A stretch of DNA of 64,000 nt from contig NZ_AKJW01000016.1 in NCBI RefSeq assembly GCF_000282135.1, positions 80,007-144,006 of the forward strand, read 5' to 3'. The translations under genes were made by a program, and so were the position numbers. Under the pieces are notes generated by a model. The model saw only the letters and a program-made list of their open reading frames with translations. It was not told the DNA's origin and did no database searches. This stretch comes from Herbaspirillum sp. CF444. Lineage in GTDB: Bacteria; Pseudomonadota; Gammaproteobacteria; Burkholderiales; Burkholderiaceae_D. Shown one piece after another: positions 1 to 9,263 of this stretch (position 1 is its first letter; each line of letters begins with the position of its first letter).

Positions 1-111
1 GCGGATGCCGCCTGCGACCAGCGCCTTGGCCAGCGGCACGGCATGTTCCAGTTTGTCGATGGCGATCACAGGGATGACCGCCGAAGTACGCATGATTTCC
101 AGGATATTCAT
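1..111 (-). CDS. eda: KDPG aldolase, 5' part (runs off the window)
   Basis: N-terminal 37 residues of 2-keto-3-deoxy-6-phosphogluconate aldolase, which splits KDPG into pyruvate and glyceraldehyde 3-phosphate as the last step of the Entner-Doudoroff pathway in the cytoplasm. The visible start [18 protein letters not shown] matches the first strand and helix of the Eda TIM barrel, followed by the [13 protein letters not shown] motif. Its ATG (111-109) overlaps the edd stop TGA (110-108) as ATGA, so it is almost certainly translationally coupled to edd. The C-terminal part with the catalytic lysine lies outside the window. Confidence 0.88.
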   Translation of the reverse strand, partial: MNILEIMRTSAVIPVIAIDKLEHAVPLAKALVAGGIR

Positions 112-1958
112 ACTGTCGCTTTCTCATTTTCCAAGATTGGTGGCAGGCCGAAACTGGTGCCCCCTTCTTCCGCCGCGCTCACGTTGGCGCGGAAGACACT
201 GAACAATTCACGGCCCATGCCGGTCTGGTTGCCCGCCAGGTTGGCGGTATCCGATACGCGCGCAGCCCATTCGGCTTCCGACACCAGCGCTTCCAGGATG
301 CCGGCTTCGGCATCCAGACGAATCATATCGCCGGTGCGCACAAAACCCAACGGTCCGCCGGCCAATACTTCCGGCGTCACGTGGATCGCCGCCGGCACCT
401 TGCCCGATGCGCCCGACATGCGGCCATCGGTCACCAGCGCGACGTGACGGCCCTTGTCTTGCAGGATGCCCAGCGCCGGCGTCAGCGCGTGCAATTCCGG
501 CATGCCGTTGGCGCGCGGCCCTTGAAACGTCAGTACGGCGACGAAATCCTTGTCAAGCTCGCCGGCCTTGAAGGCCTTCATGAAGGCTTCCTGCGAGTGG
601 AACACGATGGCCGGCGCCTGCACGGCGCGATGCTCGTGCTTGACCGCGGAAACCTTGATGACCGAACGGCCCAGATTGCCTTGCAACAGTTTCAGGCCGC
701 CATCGGCGGAGAAAGGATTGGTTGCAGGACGCAGCACGGTGTCGTCGCCGCTGTCCTTCGGCGTCGCCTTCCAGGTCACTTTGCCGTCTTCCAGCAACGG
801 CTCGGTGCAATGCGCGCGCAGGCCCTGGCCGAGGATGGTCATGACGTCGTCGTGCATCAGGCCGGCGTCGATCAACTCGCGCAGCACGAAACCGGTGCCG
901 CCGGCGGCGTGGAAGTGGTTCACGTCGGCGGTGCCGTTCGGATAAATGCGGGTCACCAGCGGCACCACCGAGGACAGCTTGGAGAAATCATCCCAGTCGA
1001 TCACCAGGCCGGCGGCCTTGGCGATGGCGACCAGGTGCAGCGTGTGGTTGGTGGAGCCGCCTGTTGCCAACAAGGCAACGATGGCATTAACGATGGATTT
1101 TTCATCGACCAGACGGCCGACCGGCGTGTATTGCCGGCCTTGTGCGGTGATCTTCAGCGCCTGCTTGGCGGCAGCGGCGGTCAGCACGTCGCGCATCGGC
1201 GTATTTGGCGTGATGAAGGCGGCGCCCGGCAGATGCAGGCCCATGGCTTCCATCAGCATCTGGTTGCTGTTGGCGGTGCCGTAGAAGGTGCAGGTGCCGG
1301 CGTCGTGGTAGGACTTCGATTCGGCTTCCAGCAATTCGGCGCGACCGATCTTGCCTTCCGTATACAACTGGCGGATTTTGACCTTTTCGCTGTTGGTCAT
1401 GCCGCTGGTCATCGGACCGGCGGGAACAAACACGGCAGGAATGTGGCCGAAATGCAGTGCGCCGATCAGCAGGCCCGGCACGATCTTGTCGCACACGCCC
1501 AGGTACAGCGCGGCGTCGAACATGTTGTGCGACAGCGCCACTGCGGTGCCCATGGCGATGGCGTCGCGCGAGAACAGCGACAGCTCCATGCCGGTCTGGC
1601 CTTGCGTGATGCCGTCGCACATGGCGGGTACGCCGCCGGCGAATTGCGCCACGCCGCCGTCTTCGCGGATGGCGTCCTTGATGATTTGCGGGAAACGTTC
1701 GAAAGGTTGATGTGCCGACAACATGTCGTTGTAGGACGAGACGATCGCCACCGACAGCGCGCGATCCTGTTTCAGTTTCAGTTTGTCGTTGGCGGGAAAT
1801 GCGGCGAAGCCGTGCGCCAGATTGGTACAGGACAGCGCACCGCGTTGTACTCCTTCATGACGCGCAGCATCGAGGCGCGCCAGATAGGCAGTGCGATAAG
1901 GCCGACTACGTTCGGCGATGCGTCGCGTGACGCTGGCTAAGGTAGCGTTGAGAGACAT
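108..1958 (-). CDS. edd: 6-phosphogluconate dehydratase
   Basis: Phosphogluconate dehydratase (616 aa), which converts 6-phosphogluconate to KDPG in the Entner-Doudoroff pathway. It belongs to the IlvD/Edd family, and the length is normal for Edd (about 600-610 aa). Family features visible are the [14 protein letters not shown] segment after residue 110, the [10 protein letters not shown] segment, the [14 protein letters not shown] block and the C-terminal [15 protein letters not shown] motif; the cysteines in these blocks are the expected iron-sulfur ligands. It is followed by eda with an ATGA overlap and lies divergent to pgi. A HexR-like palindrome sits 27 bp upstream of the start, so glucose-responsive derepression is likely. 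The RBS (AGGAACC) precedes the ATG. Confidence 0.96.
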   Translation of the reverse strand: MSLNATLASVTRRIAERSRPYRTAYLARLDAARHEGVQRGALSCTNLAHGFAAFPANDKLKLKQDRALSVAIVSSYNDMLSAHQPFERFPQIIKDAIREDGGVAQFAGGVPAMCDGITQGQTGMELSLFSRDAIAMGTAVALSHNMFDAALYLGVCDKIVPGLLIGALHFGHIPAVFVPAGPMTSGMTNSEKVKIRQLYTEGKIGRAELLEAESKSYHDAGTCTFYGTANSNQMLMEAMGLHLPGAAFITPNTPMRDVLTAAAAKQALKITAQGRQYTPVGRLVDEKSIVNAIVALLATGGSTNHTLHLVAIAKAAGLVIDWDDFSKLSSVVPLVTRIYPNGTADVNHFHAAGGTGFVLRELIDAGLMHDDVMTILGQGLRAHCTEPLLEDGKVTWKATPKDSGDDTVLRPATNPFSADGGLKLLQGNLGRSVIKVSAVKHEHRAVQAPAIVFHSQEAFMKAFKAGELDKDFVAVLTFQGPRANGMPELHALTPALGILQDKGRHVALVTDGRMSGASGKVPAAIHVTPEVLAGGPLGFVRTGDMIRLDAEAGILEALVSEAEWAARVSDTANLAGNQTGMGRELFSVFRANVSAAEEGGTSFGLPPILENEKATV

Positions 1959-1984
1959 GTTGGGTTCCTGATAGCGTTGACAAA

Positions 1985-2000
1985 TGTAATTTTACTACAA
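1985..2000. promoter_or_regulatory. HexR-type operator upstream of edd
   Basis: TGTAATTTTACTACAA, which reads TTGTAGTAAAATTACA on the minus strand, fits the HexR consensus (TGTARTWWWWYTACA-like) described in gamma- and betaproteobacteria. It is placed 27 bp before the edd start codon, and hexR itself lies nearby (5414-6268). The site would let HexR repress edd-eda until KDPG is present. The match is seen in the sequence; binding is inferred. Confidence 0.78.
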
Positions 2001-2134
2001 AACTTTAAATAAAACTTCTTCTTTTACTTGTTTTATTGGGATGAACTACAAATGAAACCAATTGCCGATTTTCCTTACTAACCTATGACAACTGCGTTAC
2101 AAGTCGATTTCAAGGCTGAATGACGCGGCGAGTA

Positions 2135-2151
2135 TTGTAGTGAAATTACTA
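2135..2151. promoter_or_regulatory. HexR-type operator upstream of pgi-zwf-hexR
   Basis: TTGTAGTGAAATTACTA is a second near-palindrome of the same type. It partly overlaps an AT-rich TATAAA element (2150-2155) that could be the -10 of the rightward promoter. Its position next to pgi-zwf-hexR suggests autoregulation of hexR and control of the upper pathway. The two operators lie about 150 bp apart in a gap of 262 bp. Confidence 0.72.
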
Positions 2152-2220
2152 TAAAATCAGTAATTCATGTATAGTAAAGATTCTTCTCGATCCTTCCACT
2201 TTCAGCCAAGATTGCAGAAT

Positions 2221-3867
2221 ATGCCGCACACAGCACTCACAGCGACCGCAGCCTTCCAGGCACTTTTGTCTCACCATGTCGACGTCCGCGAGCGGCACAT
2301 GCGCGACCTGTTCGCCGCCGACGCCAAGCGCTTCGACCACATGACCGTGAAGGCCGCCGGCATCCTGTTCGATTACTCCAAGAACCGTGTCGACAATACT
2401 ACGCTCAAGTTGCTGTTCGAGCTGGCGCGCGAGCGTGGCGTCGAAACGCAACGCGCCGCCATGTTCAATGGCGACAAGATCAACTTCACCGAACACCGCG
2501 CCGTCTTGCACACGGCCCTGCGCGCACCGCGCGGCCAAAGCCTGCAAGTAGATGGACAGCACATCGGCGAGGATGTTCATGCCGTGTTGGATCGCATTCA
2601 CGGCTTTGTCGAGCGCGTGCGCGATGGCCAGTGGCTGGGGCGCAGCGGCAAGGCGATCACCGACATCGTCAACATCGGCATCGGCGGCTCGCATCTGGGA
2701 CCGCAAATGGCCTGCACGGCGCTGCGCACCTTCGCCCATCCGCGCCTGAGAATGCATTTCGTTTCCAACGTCGACGGCCATGACCTGGATGAGGTGCTGC
2801 AACAAGTTGACGTCGACACAACACTGTTCATCGTCGCCTCCAAAACCTTCACCACGCAGGAAACCATGATGAACGCCAGCTCGGCGCGCAACTGGTTCCT
2901 GCAGCGCGCAGGCGAGGCCGAGCTGGCGAAGCACTTCGTCGCGGTGTCGACCAACACCGACGCCGTGCGCGCCTTCGGCATCGATCCCGAGAACATGTTT
3001 CCGTTCTGGGACTGGGTCGGCGGACGCTATTCGATGTGGTCGTCGATCGGCCTGTCGATTGCGCTGGCGATCGGCTTCAAGCACTTCAGCGACCTGCTGG
3101 CCGGCGCGCATGCGATGGACAAGCATTTCTGCGAAGCGCCGCTGGAACAAAACATGCCGGTCATCCAGGCGCTGATCGGTATCTGGAACCGCAACTGCTT
3201 CAACAGCGAATCGCTGTCGATCGCCCCCTACCACCACGACCTGCGCCACTTCCCTGCGTATCTGCAGCAGCTGGAGATGGAAAGCAACGGCAAGCGCATC
3301 ACGCGCGACGGCACGGCGGTCGGCGTGGCGACCTGTCCGTTCATCTGGGGCGACGTCGGCACCAACGGCCAGCATGCGTTCTTCCAATTGCTGCACCAGG
3401 GCACCGATATCACGCCCATCGATTTCATCGCCGTGCTCAAACCGACGCACGACTTGCCCGGCCATCACGCGGTGCTGCTGGCGAACTGTTTCGCGCAGTC
3501 GGAAGCCTTCATGCGCGGCAAGCAAGCCGAAGAAGTGCGCGCAGACCTGAGCAAGCAAGGCGTGGAGGAAGACGAGATCGATTTCCTGCTGCCGCACAAG
3601 ACCTTCAACGGCAATCGTCCGAGCAACACGCTGCTGCTCGATGCGCTGACGCCGGCGACGCTGGGTGCACTGATCGCCTTGTATGAGCACAAGACCTTCG
3701 TCCAGGGCACCATCTGGGGCATCAACAGCTTCGATCAATGGGGCGTGGAACTGGGCAAGGTATTGGCCAAGACCATCCAGTCCGAGCTGTCCGGCGAAGC
3801 CGTGCCGGCGCGCCACGATTGCTCGACCAATGCACTGATCGCATTGGCGAAACAGGCTTTGTCCTGA
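2221..3867 (+). CDS. pgi: glucose-6-phosphate isomerase
   Basis: Phosphoglucose isomerase (548 aa from this start), which interconverts glucose 6-phosphate and fructose 6-phosphate. Visible hallmarks are the N-terminal T-A-A-F-Q-A-L helix that lines up with E. coli Pgi, the [13 protein letters not shown] phosphate-binding loop, the [11 protein letters not shown] signature and the C-terminal [14 protein letters not shown] signature. An in-frame ATG 54 bp upstream (2167) exists, but it falls right behind the promoter/HexR region and adds residues unlike the family, so 2221 is preferred. It is the first gene of a pgi-zwf-hexR run on the plus strand, 53 bp before zwf. Confidence 0.95.
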   Translation: MPHTALTATAAFQALLSHHVDVRERHMRDLFAADAKRFDHMTVKAAGILFDYSKNRVDNTTLKLLFELARERGVETQRAAMFNGDKINFTEHRAVLHTALRAPRGQSLQVDGQHIGEDVHAVLDRIHGFVERVRDGQWLGRSGKAITDIVNIGIGGSHLGPQMACTALRTFAHPRLRMHFVSNVDGHDLDEVLQQVDVDTTLFIVASKTFTTQETMMNASSARNWFLQRAGEAELAKHFVAVSTNTDAVRAFGIDPENMFPFWDWVGGRYSMWSSIGLSIALAIGFKHFSDLLAGAHAMDKHFCEAPLEQNMPVIQALIGIWNRNCFNSESLSIAPYHHDLRHFPAYLQQLEMESNGKRITRDGTAVGVATCPFIWGDVGTNGQHAFFQLLHQGTDITPIDFIAVLKPTHDLPGHHAVLLANCFAQSEAFMRGKQAEEVRADLSKQGVEEDEIDFLLPHKTFNGNRPSNTLLLDALTPATLGALIALYEHKTFVQGTIWGINSFDQWGVELGKVLAKTIQSELSGEAVPARHDCSTNALIALAKQALS

Positions 3868-3920
3868 AGCGGAAAACCGAACATTATTTACGAACAACTG
3901 ACTGAGACAAGAAGACTGCT

Positions 3921-5390
3921 ATGGCTATTTCGGATTTTGACCTGGTTTTATTCGGCGGCACCGGCGACCTGGCGATGCGCAAACTGCTGCCGGCGCTGTA
4001 CGCCCGCGACCGCGCGCGCGATCTCGTGCCGACCGCGCGCATCATCTGCATCGGCCGCGACAACAAGAGCAACGAAGACTTCCTGCAGATCGTCGAACAG
4101 AACGCCAAGCCGCACATCAGCAGCGCGACCATGGACGCCGATGTCTGGCTGCGCTTCTGCGGCCGCATCCAGTACGTGTCGCTCAACGCCAAGGAAACCG
4201 CGACCTACCAGAACCTGGTCGCCGCCCTGCGCAACGATCCGGCGATCTCACATGTGTTCTACCTGGCGACGCCGCCGACGCTGTTCTCGATGATCTGCGA
4301 CAACCTGTCGCAAGCCGGACTGGCGACGCCGAACGCCCGCGTGGTGCTGGAGAAACCGCTGGGCCACGACCTCGAAAGCGCCAAGGACATCAACGCGCAA
4401 GTCGGCCGTTACTTCAGCGAATCGCAGATCTTCCGCATCGATCACTACCTCGGCAAGGAAGCGGTGCAGAATTTGCTGGCGCTGCGTTTCGGCAATGTGT
4501 TGTTCGAACCGCTGTGGCGCCGCGAGTGGATTTCCGACGTGCAGATCACCATCGCCGAAGAACTCGGCGTGGGCGGCCGCTTCGACTATTACGATACCTC
4601 CGGCGCGCTGCGCGACATGCTGCAAAACCATTTGCTGCAACTGCTGTGTATCGTCGCCATGGAACCGCCGGTATCCAACTCGGCCGATTCCGTGCGCGAT
4701 GAAAAGCTCAAGGTCCTGCGTTCGCTCAAGCGCTTCACGCCGACCACGCTGGCGATGAACGTCGTGCGCGGCCAGTATCGCGCCGGTCACGTCAACGGCG
4801 TCGCCGTCCCGGGCTATCGCAAGGAAGAAGACGCCAATCCCGATTCGCGCACCGAGACCTTTGTCGCGGTCAAGGCCGAGATCGATACCTGGCGCTGGGC
4901 CGGCGTACCGTTCTACCTGCGTACCGGCAAGCGCATGGCCGACCAGCTGGCGGAAATCGTGGTGCGCTTCAAGAGCGTGCCGCATTCGATCTTCACGCAG
5001 AACAACAGCAGCACGCCGAATTGCCTGGTGATCCGCCTGCAGCCGGACGAAGGCCTGCACATGAACCTGATGGCCAAGACGCCGGGCGACGGCATGCGCC
5101 TGAAGCCGGTCGAACTGGAACTGGATTTCCGCGAAAAATTCAAGACGCCGCGCATGGAAGCCTACGAGCGCCTGCTGCTCGACGTGCTGCGCGGCCAGCT
5201 GACGCTGTTCATGCGCAGCGACGAACTGGAAGCGGCATGGGAATGGGTCGAGCCCATCCTCGAACACTGGGATCAGGAAGAAAGCGATCCTATCCCCTAC
5301 AGCGCCGGCACCTGGGGCCCGGCGGCGGCAAGCGCGCTGATCGGCCGCGACGGTTTGCAATGGCGCGAAGAAGCGCTGCCGGAAGTTTAA
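3921..5390 (+). CDS. zwf: glucose-6-phosphate 1-dehydrogenase
   Basis: NADP-dependent glucose-6-phosphate dehydrogenase (489 aa), which makes 6-phosphogluconolactone and feeds both the pentose phosphate and Entner-Doudoroff routes. The N-terminal Rossmann motif GGTGDLAMRKLLPALY and the active-site signature RIDHYLGKE (around residue 175) are intact, and the length is typical. It lies between pgi and hexR with 53 and 23 bp gaps, which argues for one transcript. No separate 6-phosphogluconolactonase (pgl) gene is visible beside it in this window, although many proteobacteria keep one here. Confidence 0.96.
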   Translation: MAISDFDLVLFGGTGDLAMRKLLPALYARDRARDLVPTARIICIGRDNKSNEDFLQIVEQNAKPHISSATMDADVWLRFCGRIQYVSLNAKETATYQNLVAALRNDPAISHVFYLATPPTLFSMICDNLSQAGLATPNARVVLEKPLGHDLESAKDINAQVGRYFSESQIFRIDHYLGKEAVQNLLALRFGNVLFEPLWRREWISDVQITIAEELGVGGRFDYYDTSGALRDMLQNHLLQLLCIVAMEPPVSNSADSVRDEKLKVLRSLKRFTPTTLAMNVVRGQYRAGHVNGVAVPGYRKEEDANPDSRTETFVAVKAEIDTWRWAGVPFYLRTGKRMADQLAEIVVRFKSVPHSIFTQNNSSTPNCLVIRLQPDEGLHMNLMAKTPGDGMRLKPVELELDFREKFKTPRMEAYERLLLDVLRGQLTLFMRSDELEAAWEWVEPILEHWDQEESDPIPYSAGTWGPAAASALIGRDGLQWREEALPEV

Positions 5391-5413
5391 TTTACAGACT
5401 GAACAGAAGCCCC

Positions 5414-6268
5414 ATGCTACTCGACTCCATCCGCACGCATATCAATTCGCTCTCCAAATCGGAGAAGAAGGTCGCGGCTGCCATCCTCGCCAATCCGCAG
5501 CTTGCGCTGCAAGAGAACCTGACGGCGCTGGCCAAGAATGCCGAAGTGTCGGAGCCGACCGTGATCCGTTTTTGCCGCGCCATCGGCTACGAGGGATGGC
5601 ACGATTTCAAACTCAAGCTGGCGCAAAGCCTGGCGCTCGCCCTGCCCGGTGCCAACGAGTCGCTGGGACAGGACGACCTCGCGATCGACCTCGTCAATAA
5701 AATCTGCAGCCGCTCGATCAACACCCTGCTCGACTTGCGCAATCATCTCGATCCCGACGCCATCCAGTTGGCGCTCGACGTCCTGACGCGCGCCAGCAAG
5801 ATCGAATTCTACGGCCAGGGCACTTCAGGTATTGTCGCCAACGATGCCCAGCACAAATTCTTCCGCTCGGGCGTGCCGACCGTTGCTTATTCCGACCCGC
5901 ACATCCACAGTATCGCGGCATCGCTGCTCAAGCCCGGCGACGCGGTGGTGGCGATCTCGCAGCGCGGCGGCAATGCGGCGCTGCTGCGCAGCGTACAGCT
6001 GGCGCGCAAGGGCGGCGCCGACATCATCGTGCTGGGGCCGAGCGGCACGCCGCTGGCGGAACTGGCGACCGTGCTGGTGCCGATCGACCTGAGCTTCAAC
6101 ATCGACCCTTACACGCCTATCTCGGCGCGCCTGGCGCATCTGGTGGTGATCGACATCCTCGCGGTCGGCCTGGCCCTGCGCCGCGGTCCGGAATTCCGCA
6201 AGAAGATGCAGAACGCACAAAAATCCCTGCAAAAATTCGACATGCAGTTCGATTCGTTCTTCCGTTGA
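5414..6268 (+). CDS. hexR: HexR, RpiR-family transcriptional regulator of hexose catabolism
   Basis: DNA-binding repressor (284 aa) with an RpiR-type helix-turn-helix at about residues 1-77 (the A-E-V-S-E-P-T-V-I-R-F-C-R recognition region) and a C-terminal SIS sugar-phosphate domain at about 125-265 (FYGQGTSGIVANDAQHKFFRSG). HexR of known bacteria is released from DNA by KDPG. The start ATG at 5414 gives the standard MLLDSIRTHINSLSKSEKKV N-terminus; a longer in-frame reading through zwf is spurious. It is 23 bp from zwf, and operators matching HexR lie before edd and pgi, which supports the name over other RpiR members. Confidence 0.9.
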   Translation: MLLDSIRTHINSLSKSEKKVAAAILANPQLALQENLTALAKNAEVSEPTVIRFCRAIGYEGWHDFKLKLAQSLALALPGANESLGQDDLAIDLVNKICSRSINTLLDLRNHLDPDAIQLALDVLTRASKIEFYGQGTSGIVANDAQHKFFRSGVPTVAYSDPHIHSIAASLLKPGDAVVAISQRGGNAALLRSVQLARKGGADIIVLGPSGTPLAELATVLVPIDLSFNIDPYTPISARLAHLVVIDILAVGLALRRGPEFRKKMQNAQKSLQKFDMQFDSFFR

Positions 6269-6289
6269 GCGAATCTTTCCTTTACTCTT

Positions 6290-6313
6290 GAGGGCGAATT
6301 TCCCGCCCTCTTT
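6290..6313 (+). terminator. hairpin between hexR and the epimerase gene
   Basis: A perfect 7-bp stem GAGGGCG/CGCCCTC with a 7-nt loop and a short TTT tail lies 22 bp after the hexR stop and 26 bp before the next ATG. It can act as a weak intrinsic terminator or attenuator between hexR and the AGE gene. The T run is only three long, so readthrough is expected. Confidence 0.45.
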
Positions 6314-6339
6314 CCATCGATCTTTCGTTGAGCTTGGCC

Positions 6340-7569
6340 ATGACTTCTGCAACGACACCGACAACTTCCTTCCGCGAGCCGGCCTTCCTGCATCAGCGCC
6401 TGCAACGCGACATCGATTTTTTCACGCAGCATGCGTTCGATCCGGCCGGCGGCTTCTTTCATTATCTCAATGATGACGGCAGCGTGTACGACAACAGCCG
6501 CCATCTGGTCAACAGCACGCGCATGGTGTTTTGCCATGCGCTGGCATATCGCTTCACCGACAAGGAAATGCACCGCGATGCGGTGCGCCACGGCCTGAAG
6601 TTTTTGCAGGAACAGCACCGGCAACCGAGTTACGGCGGCTACGCCTGGGTGCTCAAGGACGGCGTGCCGGTCGACCGCACGCAACATTGCTACGGCCTGG
6701 CGTTCGTGCTGCTGGCGTATGCACATGCCTATGACATCGGCGTGGAAGAAACTCGGGCGCATATCGATGCCACCTTCGATCACATGGAAAAGCTGTTCTG
6801 GTCCGAACAGCACGGCCTTTACGCCGACGAAGCGACGCCCGAAGGCGTGGTGTCGTCCTATCGCGGCCAGAATGCCAACATGCACAGCTGCGAAGCCTTG
6901 CTGGCAGCCTACGAAGCCACCGGCGACATCCGCTTCCTGCATCGCGCGGAACGGCTGGCGCGCAACATCACCGTGCGCCAGGCGGCGCTCGCCAACGGCT
7001 GGATCTGGGAACACTACACCGCCGACTGGAAGATCGACTGGGAATACAACCGCCACGACAACACCAACATGTTCCGCCCCTGGGGTTACCAGCCGGGCCA
7101 CATGACGGAATGGTCCAAGCTGCTGCTGATCCTCGAACGCCATGCCGAGCATCTGCAGGATGACGCGAGCTGGCTGGCGCCGCGCGCGCGCGCCTTGTTC
7201 GACGTCACGATTCCCGTCGCCTGGGATGAAGAACACGGCGGGTTGTTCTACGGCATCGCACCCGACAACAGCGTATGCGACGGCGACAAGTATTTCTGGG
7301 TGCAGGCCGAATCGCTAGCCACCGCAGCCCTGCTGGCGCAACGCACCGGCGAGGCGATCTACTGGGAAGTCTACGACCAACTCTGGCAATACAGCATGCA
7401 GCACCTGATCGATCAGGAGCGCGGCGGCTGGTACCGCATCCTGCAACGCGACAACACGCGCTACGGCCCCGAAAAACCGCCGCACGGCAAGACCGACTTC
7501 TACCATCCGCTCGGCGCTTATCTGGAATCGCTGAATGCTGTCGGTGCGCCATTGCCGAAAAAGCGATAG
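6340..7569 (+). CDS. AGE-family sugar epimerase/isomerase (N-acylglucosamine 2-epimerase fold)
   Basis: A 409-aa protein of the N-acylglucosamine 2-epimerase (AGE) superfamily, an (alpha/alpha)6 barrel. Family blocks visible are RHLVNSTRMVFCHALAYRF, the Q-H-C-Y-G-L-A-F helix, SYRGQNANMHSCEALLAAYE and the C-terminal KTDFYHPLGAYLESL. The R-x-x-N-A-N-M-H-x-x-E-A pattern resembles the aldose-ketose isomerase branch (YihS/mannose isomerase) more than true N-acyl-D-glucosamine epimerases. Its place between hexR and tal suggests it brings mannose, fructose or a related free sugar into the pathway; the substrate is inferred. The ATG at 6340 is preferred over an in-frame TTG at 6328. Confidence 0.8.
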   Translation: MTSATTPTTSFREPAFLHQRLQRDIDFFTQHAFDPAGGFFHYLNDDGSVYDNSRHLVNSTRMVFCHALAYRFTDKEMHRDAVRHGLKFLQEQHRQPSYGGYAWVLKDGVPVDRTQHCYGLAFVLLAYAHAYDIGVEETRAHIDATFDHMEKLFWSEQHGLYADEATPEGVVSSYRGQNANMHSCEALLAAYEATGDIRFLHRAERLARNITVRQAALANGWIWEHYTADWKIDWEYNRHDNTNMFRPWGYQPGHMTEWSKLLLILERHAEHLQDDASWLAPRARALFDVTIPVAWDEEHGGLFYGIAPDNSVCDGDKYFWVQAESLATAALLAQRTGEAIYWEVYDQLWQYSMQHLIDQERGGWYRILQRDNTRYGPEKPPHGKTDFYHPLGAYLESLNAVGAPLPKKR

Positions 7570-7624
7570 CACCCGAAAATTTACGTAAAATGCCATTTGG
7601 CCCATTCACAAGAGATCGCCTGCC

Positions 7625-8566
7625 ATGAACCAGTTAGAACAGCTCAAGCAGTACACCACGGTCGTTGCCGACACCGGCGACTTCGAGTCCATGAAGGCAT
7701 TTGCGCCGCGTGACGCGACCACCAATCCTTCACTGATCCTGAAAGCGGTGAAGAAGGATGAATACAAGCCTCTGCTGGAAAAGGCGGTGCACGACAACCG
7801 CTGGAATCAGCATGAGATCATGGACCATTTGCTGGTGGCGTTCGGCGTAGAAATTCTGAAGATCGTGCCTGGCCGCGTTTCTACCGAAGTCGACGCCAGC
7901 CTGTCGTTCGACACCAAGGCCACCATCGACAAAGGCCGCAAGCTCATCGATTTATATGGCCGCGCCAGCATCCCCAGAGAGCGCGTGCTGATCAAGATTG
8001 CCTCCACCTGGGAAGGTATCCGCGCGGCCGAAGTCCTGGAGCGCGAGGGCATTCGTTGCAACATGACCTTGCTGTTTTCGATACCGCAGGCAATCGCCTG
8101 CGCAGAAGCCAAAGTCCGCCTGATTTCACCCTTTGTCGGCCGCATCTACGATTGGTACAAGAAGGCAGAAGGCACGGAATTCACCGGTTCCGACGATCCT
8201 GGCGTGCAGTCGGTGCGCAGCATTTACGATTACTACAGCTATTTCGATTACAAGACGGAGGTGATGGGCGCGAGCTTCCGCAATACATCGCAAATCCTCG
8301 AACTGGCAGGCTGCGACTTGCTGACGATCAGCCCCGATCTGTTGAAAAAACTCACCGAAAGCAACGAGCCGGTGACACGCAAGCTGACCCGCGAAGCGGC
8401 GCAAGATCAAGGCGGCCATCCTCCACCGACTTCGGAAAAGGATTTCCGCCTCCAGTTGAACGACAGCGCCATGGCGACGGAAAAACTGGCGGAAGGCATC
8501 CGCCTGTTCTGCGCAGACACCAGCACGCTGAACAGAATGATTGATGAGATGCGCTCTGCCATGTAA
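7625..8566 (+). CDS. tal: transaldolase
   Basis: Transaldolase (313 aa, TalB type), which transfers a dihydroxyacetone unit between sedoheptulose 7-phosphate and glyceraldehyde 3-phosphate in the non-oxidative pentose phosphate pathway. Signature blocks are [11 protein letters not shown] near the N-terminus and the active-site region [19 protein letters not shown], whose lysine forms the Schiff base. Length and both motifs are normal. It is the last gene of the plus-strand sugar cluster and is followed by a clear intrinsic terminator. Confidence 0.96.
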   Translation: MNQLEQLKQYTTVVADTGDFESMKAFAPRDATTNPSLILKAVKKDEYKPLLEKAVHDNRWNQHEIMDHLLVAFGVEILKIVPGRVSTEVDASLSFDTKATIDKGRKLIDLYGRASIPRERVLIKIASTWEGIRAAEVLEREGIRCNMTLLFSIPQAIACAEAKVRLISPFVGRIYDWYKKAEGTEFTGSDDPGVQSVRSIYDYYSYFDYKTEVMGASFRNTSQILELAGCDLLTISPDLLKKLTESNEPVTRKLTREAAQDQGGHPPPTSEKDFRLQLNDSAMATEKLAEGIRLFCADTSTLNRMIDEMRSAM

Positions 8567-8596
8567 CGCATCTACGCTCGGAAATCAATCCAATAA

Positions 8597-8624
8597 AAAG
8601 AGGCGCAACAACGCCTCTTTTTTA
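8597..8624 (+). terminator. intrinsic terminator after tal
   Basis: A 9-bp stem AAAGAGGCG/CGCCTCTTT with loop CAACAA, followed by TTT, lies 30 bp after the tal stop. The A run on the other side makes it usable from the minus strand too, where the DUF3597 gene ends at 8653. Confidence 0.88.
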
Positions 8625-8652
8625 TTGCCAGGAATGATCGCGCTACCGACTT

Positions 8653-9033
8653 TTAGTTCTTCAGCGCATCCGGCACCTTGCCGCCGTTCTCCGCCAGCTT
8701 GGCCATGACCTGCTTGTGCAGCCAGATGTTCATGGCAGCCGAATCGTTGGTGTCGCCCTGATACAGCAATTCCGTTGCCAGTTCCTTGCGTGCAGCAAGG
8801 CTGCTGTCCAGATCGAGCAACTTCATCAGGTCGACGATGGAAGTCTGCCAGTTCAGTTTCTGCGGATTCTTCGCGGCCATGTCGTTCAGGATGGCTTCCA
8901 CGTCGACCAGGGGTGTTACCTGTCCCGCGACGACGCCGGTGTCCGATGCAGGCGCGGTGGTATTAGCGGCATCATTCTGGGTGGGATGAGAAGAAGGAAA
9001 TATCTTGCTGAAAATAGTACTCAGAATGCCCAT
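8653..9033 (-). CDS. DUF3597 domain protein
   Basis: A small cytoplasmic protein (126 aa) recognisable as DUF3597 by its N-terminal MGILSTIFSKIFPSS, a Thr/Ala-rich linker and the C-terminal helical domain with VDVEAILNDMAAKNPQKLNWQ, TSIVDLMKLLDLDSS and ARKELATELLYQGD. The biochemical role of the family is unknown, although members resemble small LysM-less K-C-rich or stress-type accessory proteins. It has a good RBS (GGAG), is monocistronic, and is bracketed by terminators at 8597-8624 and 9199-9226. No function is proposed. Confidence 0.82.
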   Translation of the reverse strand: MGILSTIFSKIFPSSHPTQNDAANTTAPASDTGVVAGQVTPLVDVEAILNDMAAKNPQKLNWQTSIVDLMKLLDLDSSLAARKELATELLYQGDTNDSAAMNIWLHKQVMAKLAENGGKVPDALKN

Positions 9034-9198
9034 GGCGTTCTCCTGAAAGGGATAAACAAAGCTGTTGCCCGAAGAGACAACAGCCAGCTGAGAGAGCCCT
9101 GTTCAGGTGAAGTTCCTGCGCATTTTGTAACGCAATGACAAGTAGCGTGCATGCCGAAGAACTTCAATCGTGCCCGCAGCTTTTCGCGAAACATAAAT

Positions 9199-9226
9199 AA
9201 AAAGAGGCAGGATATCCGCCTCTTTT
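9199..9226 (-). terminator. intrinsic terminator after the ABC permease gene
   Basis: AAAAGAGGC and GCCTCTTTT enclose a 9-nt segment, and runs of A and T on both sides make it bidirectional. It lies 38 bp past the permease stop (9264) on the minus strand and upstream of the DUF3597 gene, so it ends the ABC transporter operon. Confidence 0.8.
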
Positions 9227-9263
9227 CTTTCACCAAATTACTGTCCACCGGTCGTATGCGCGA

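Noticed and set aside
381..1940. Long open frame on the plus strand opposite edd (519 codons)
   Set aside because: It is the antisense shadow of a high-GC gene; the composition is rich in Arg/His/Gln/Ala with no family pattern, while edd is unmistakable.
2149..3897. Long minus-strand frame opposite pgi (582 codons)
   Set aside because: Third-position GC bias of pgi creates it; no domain or RBS is seen.
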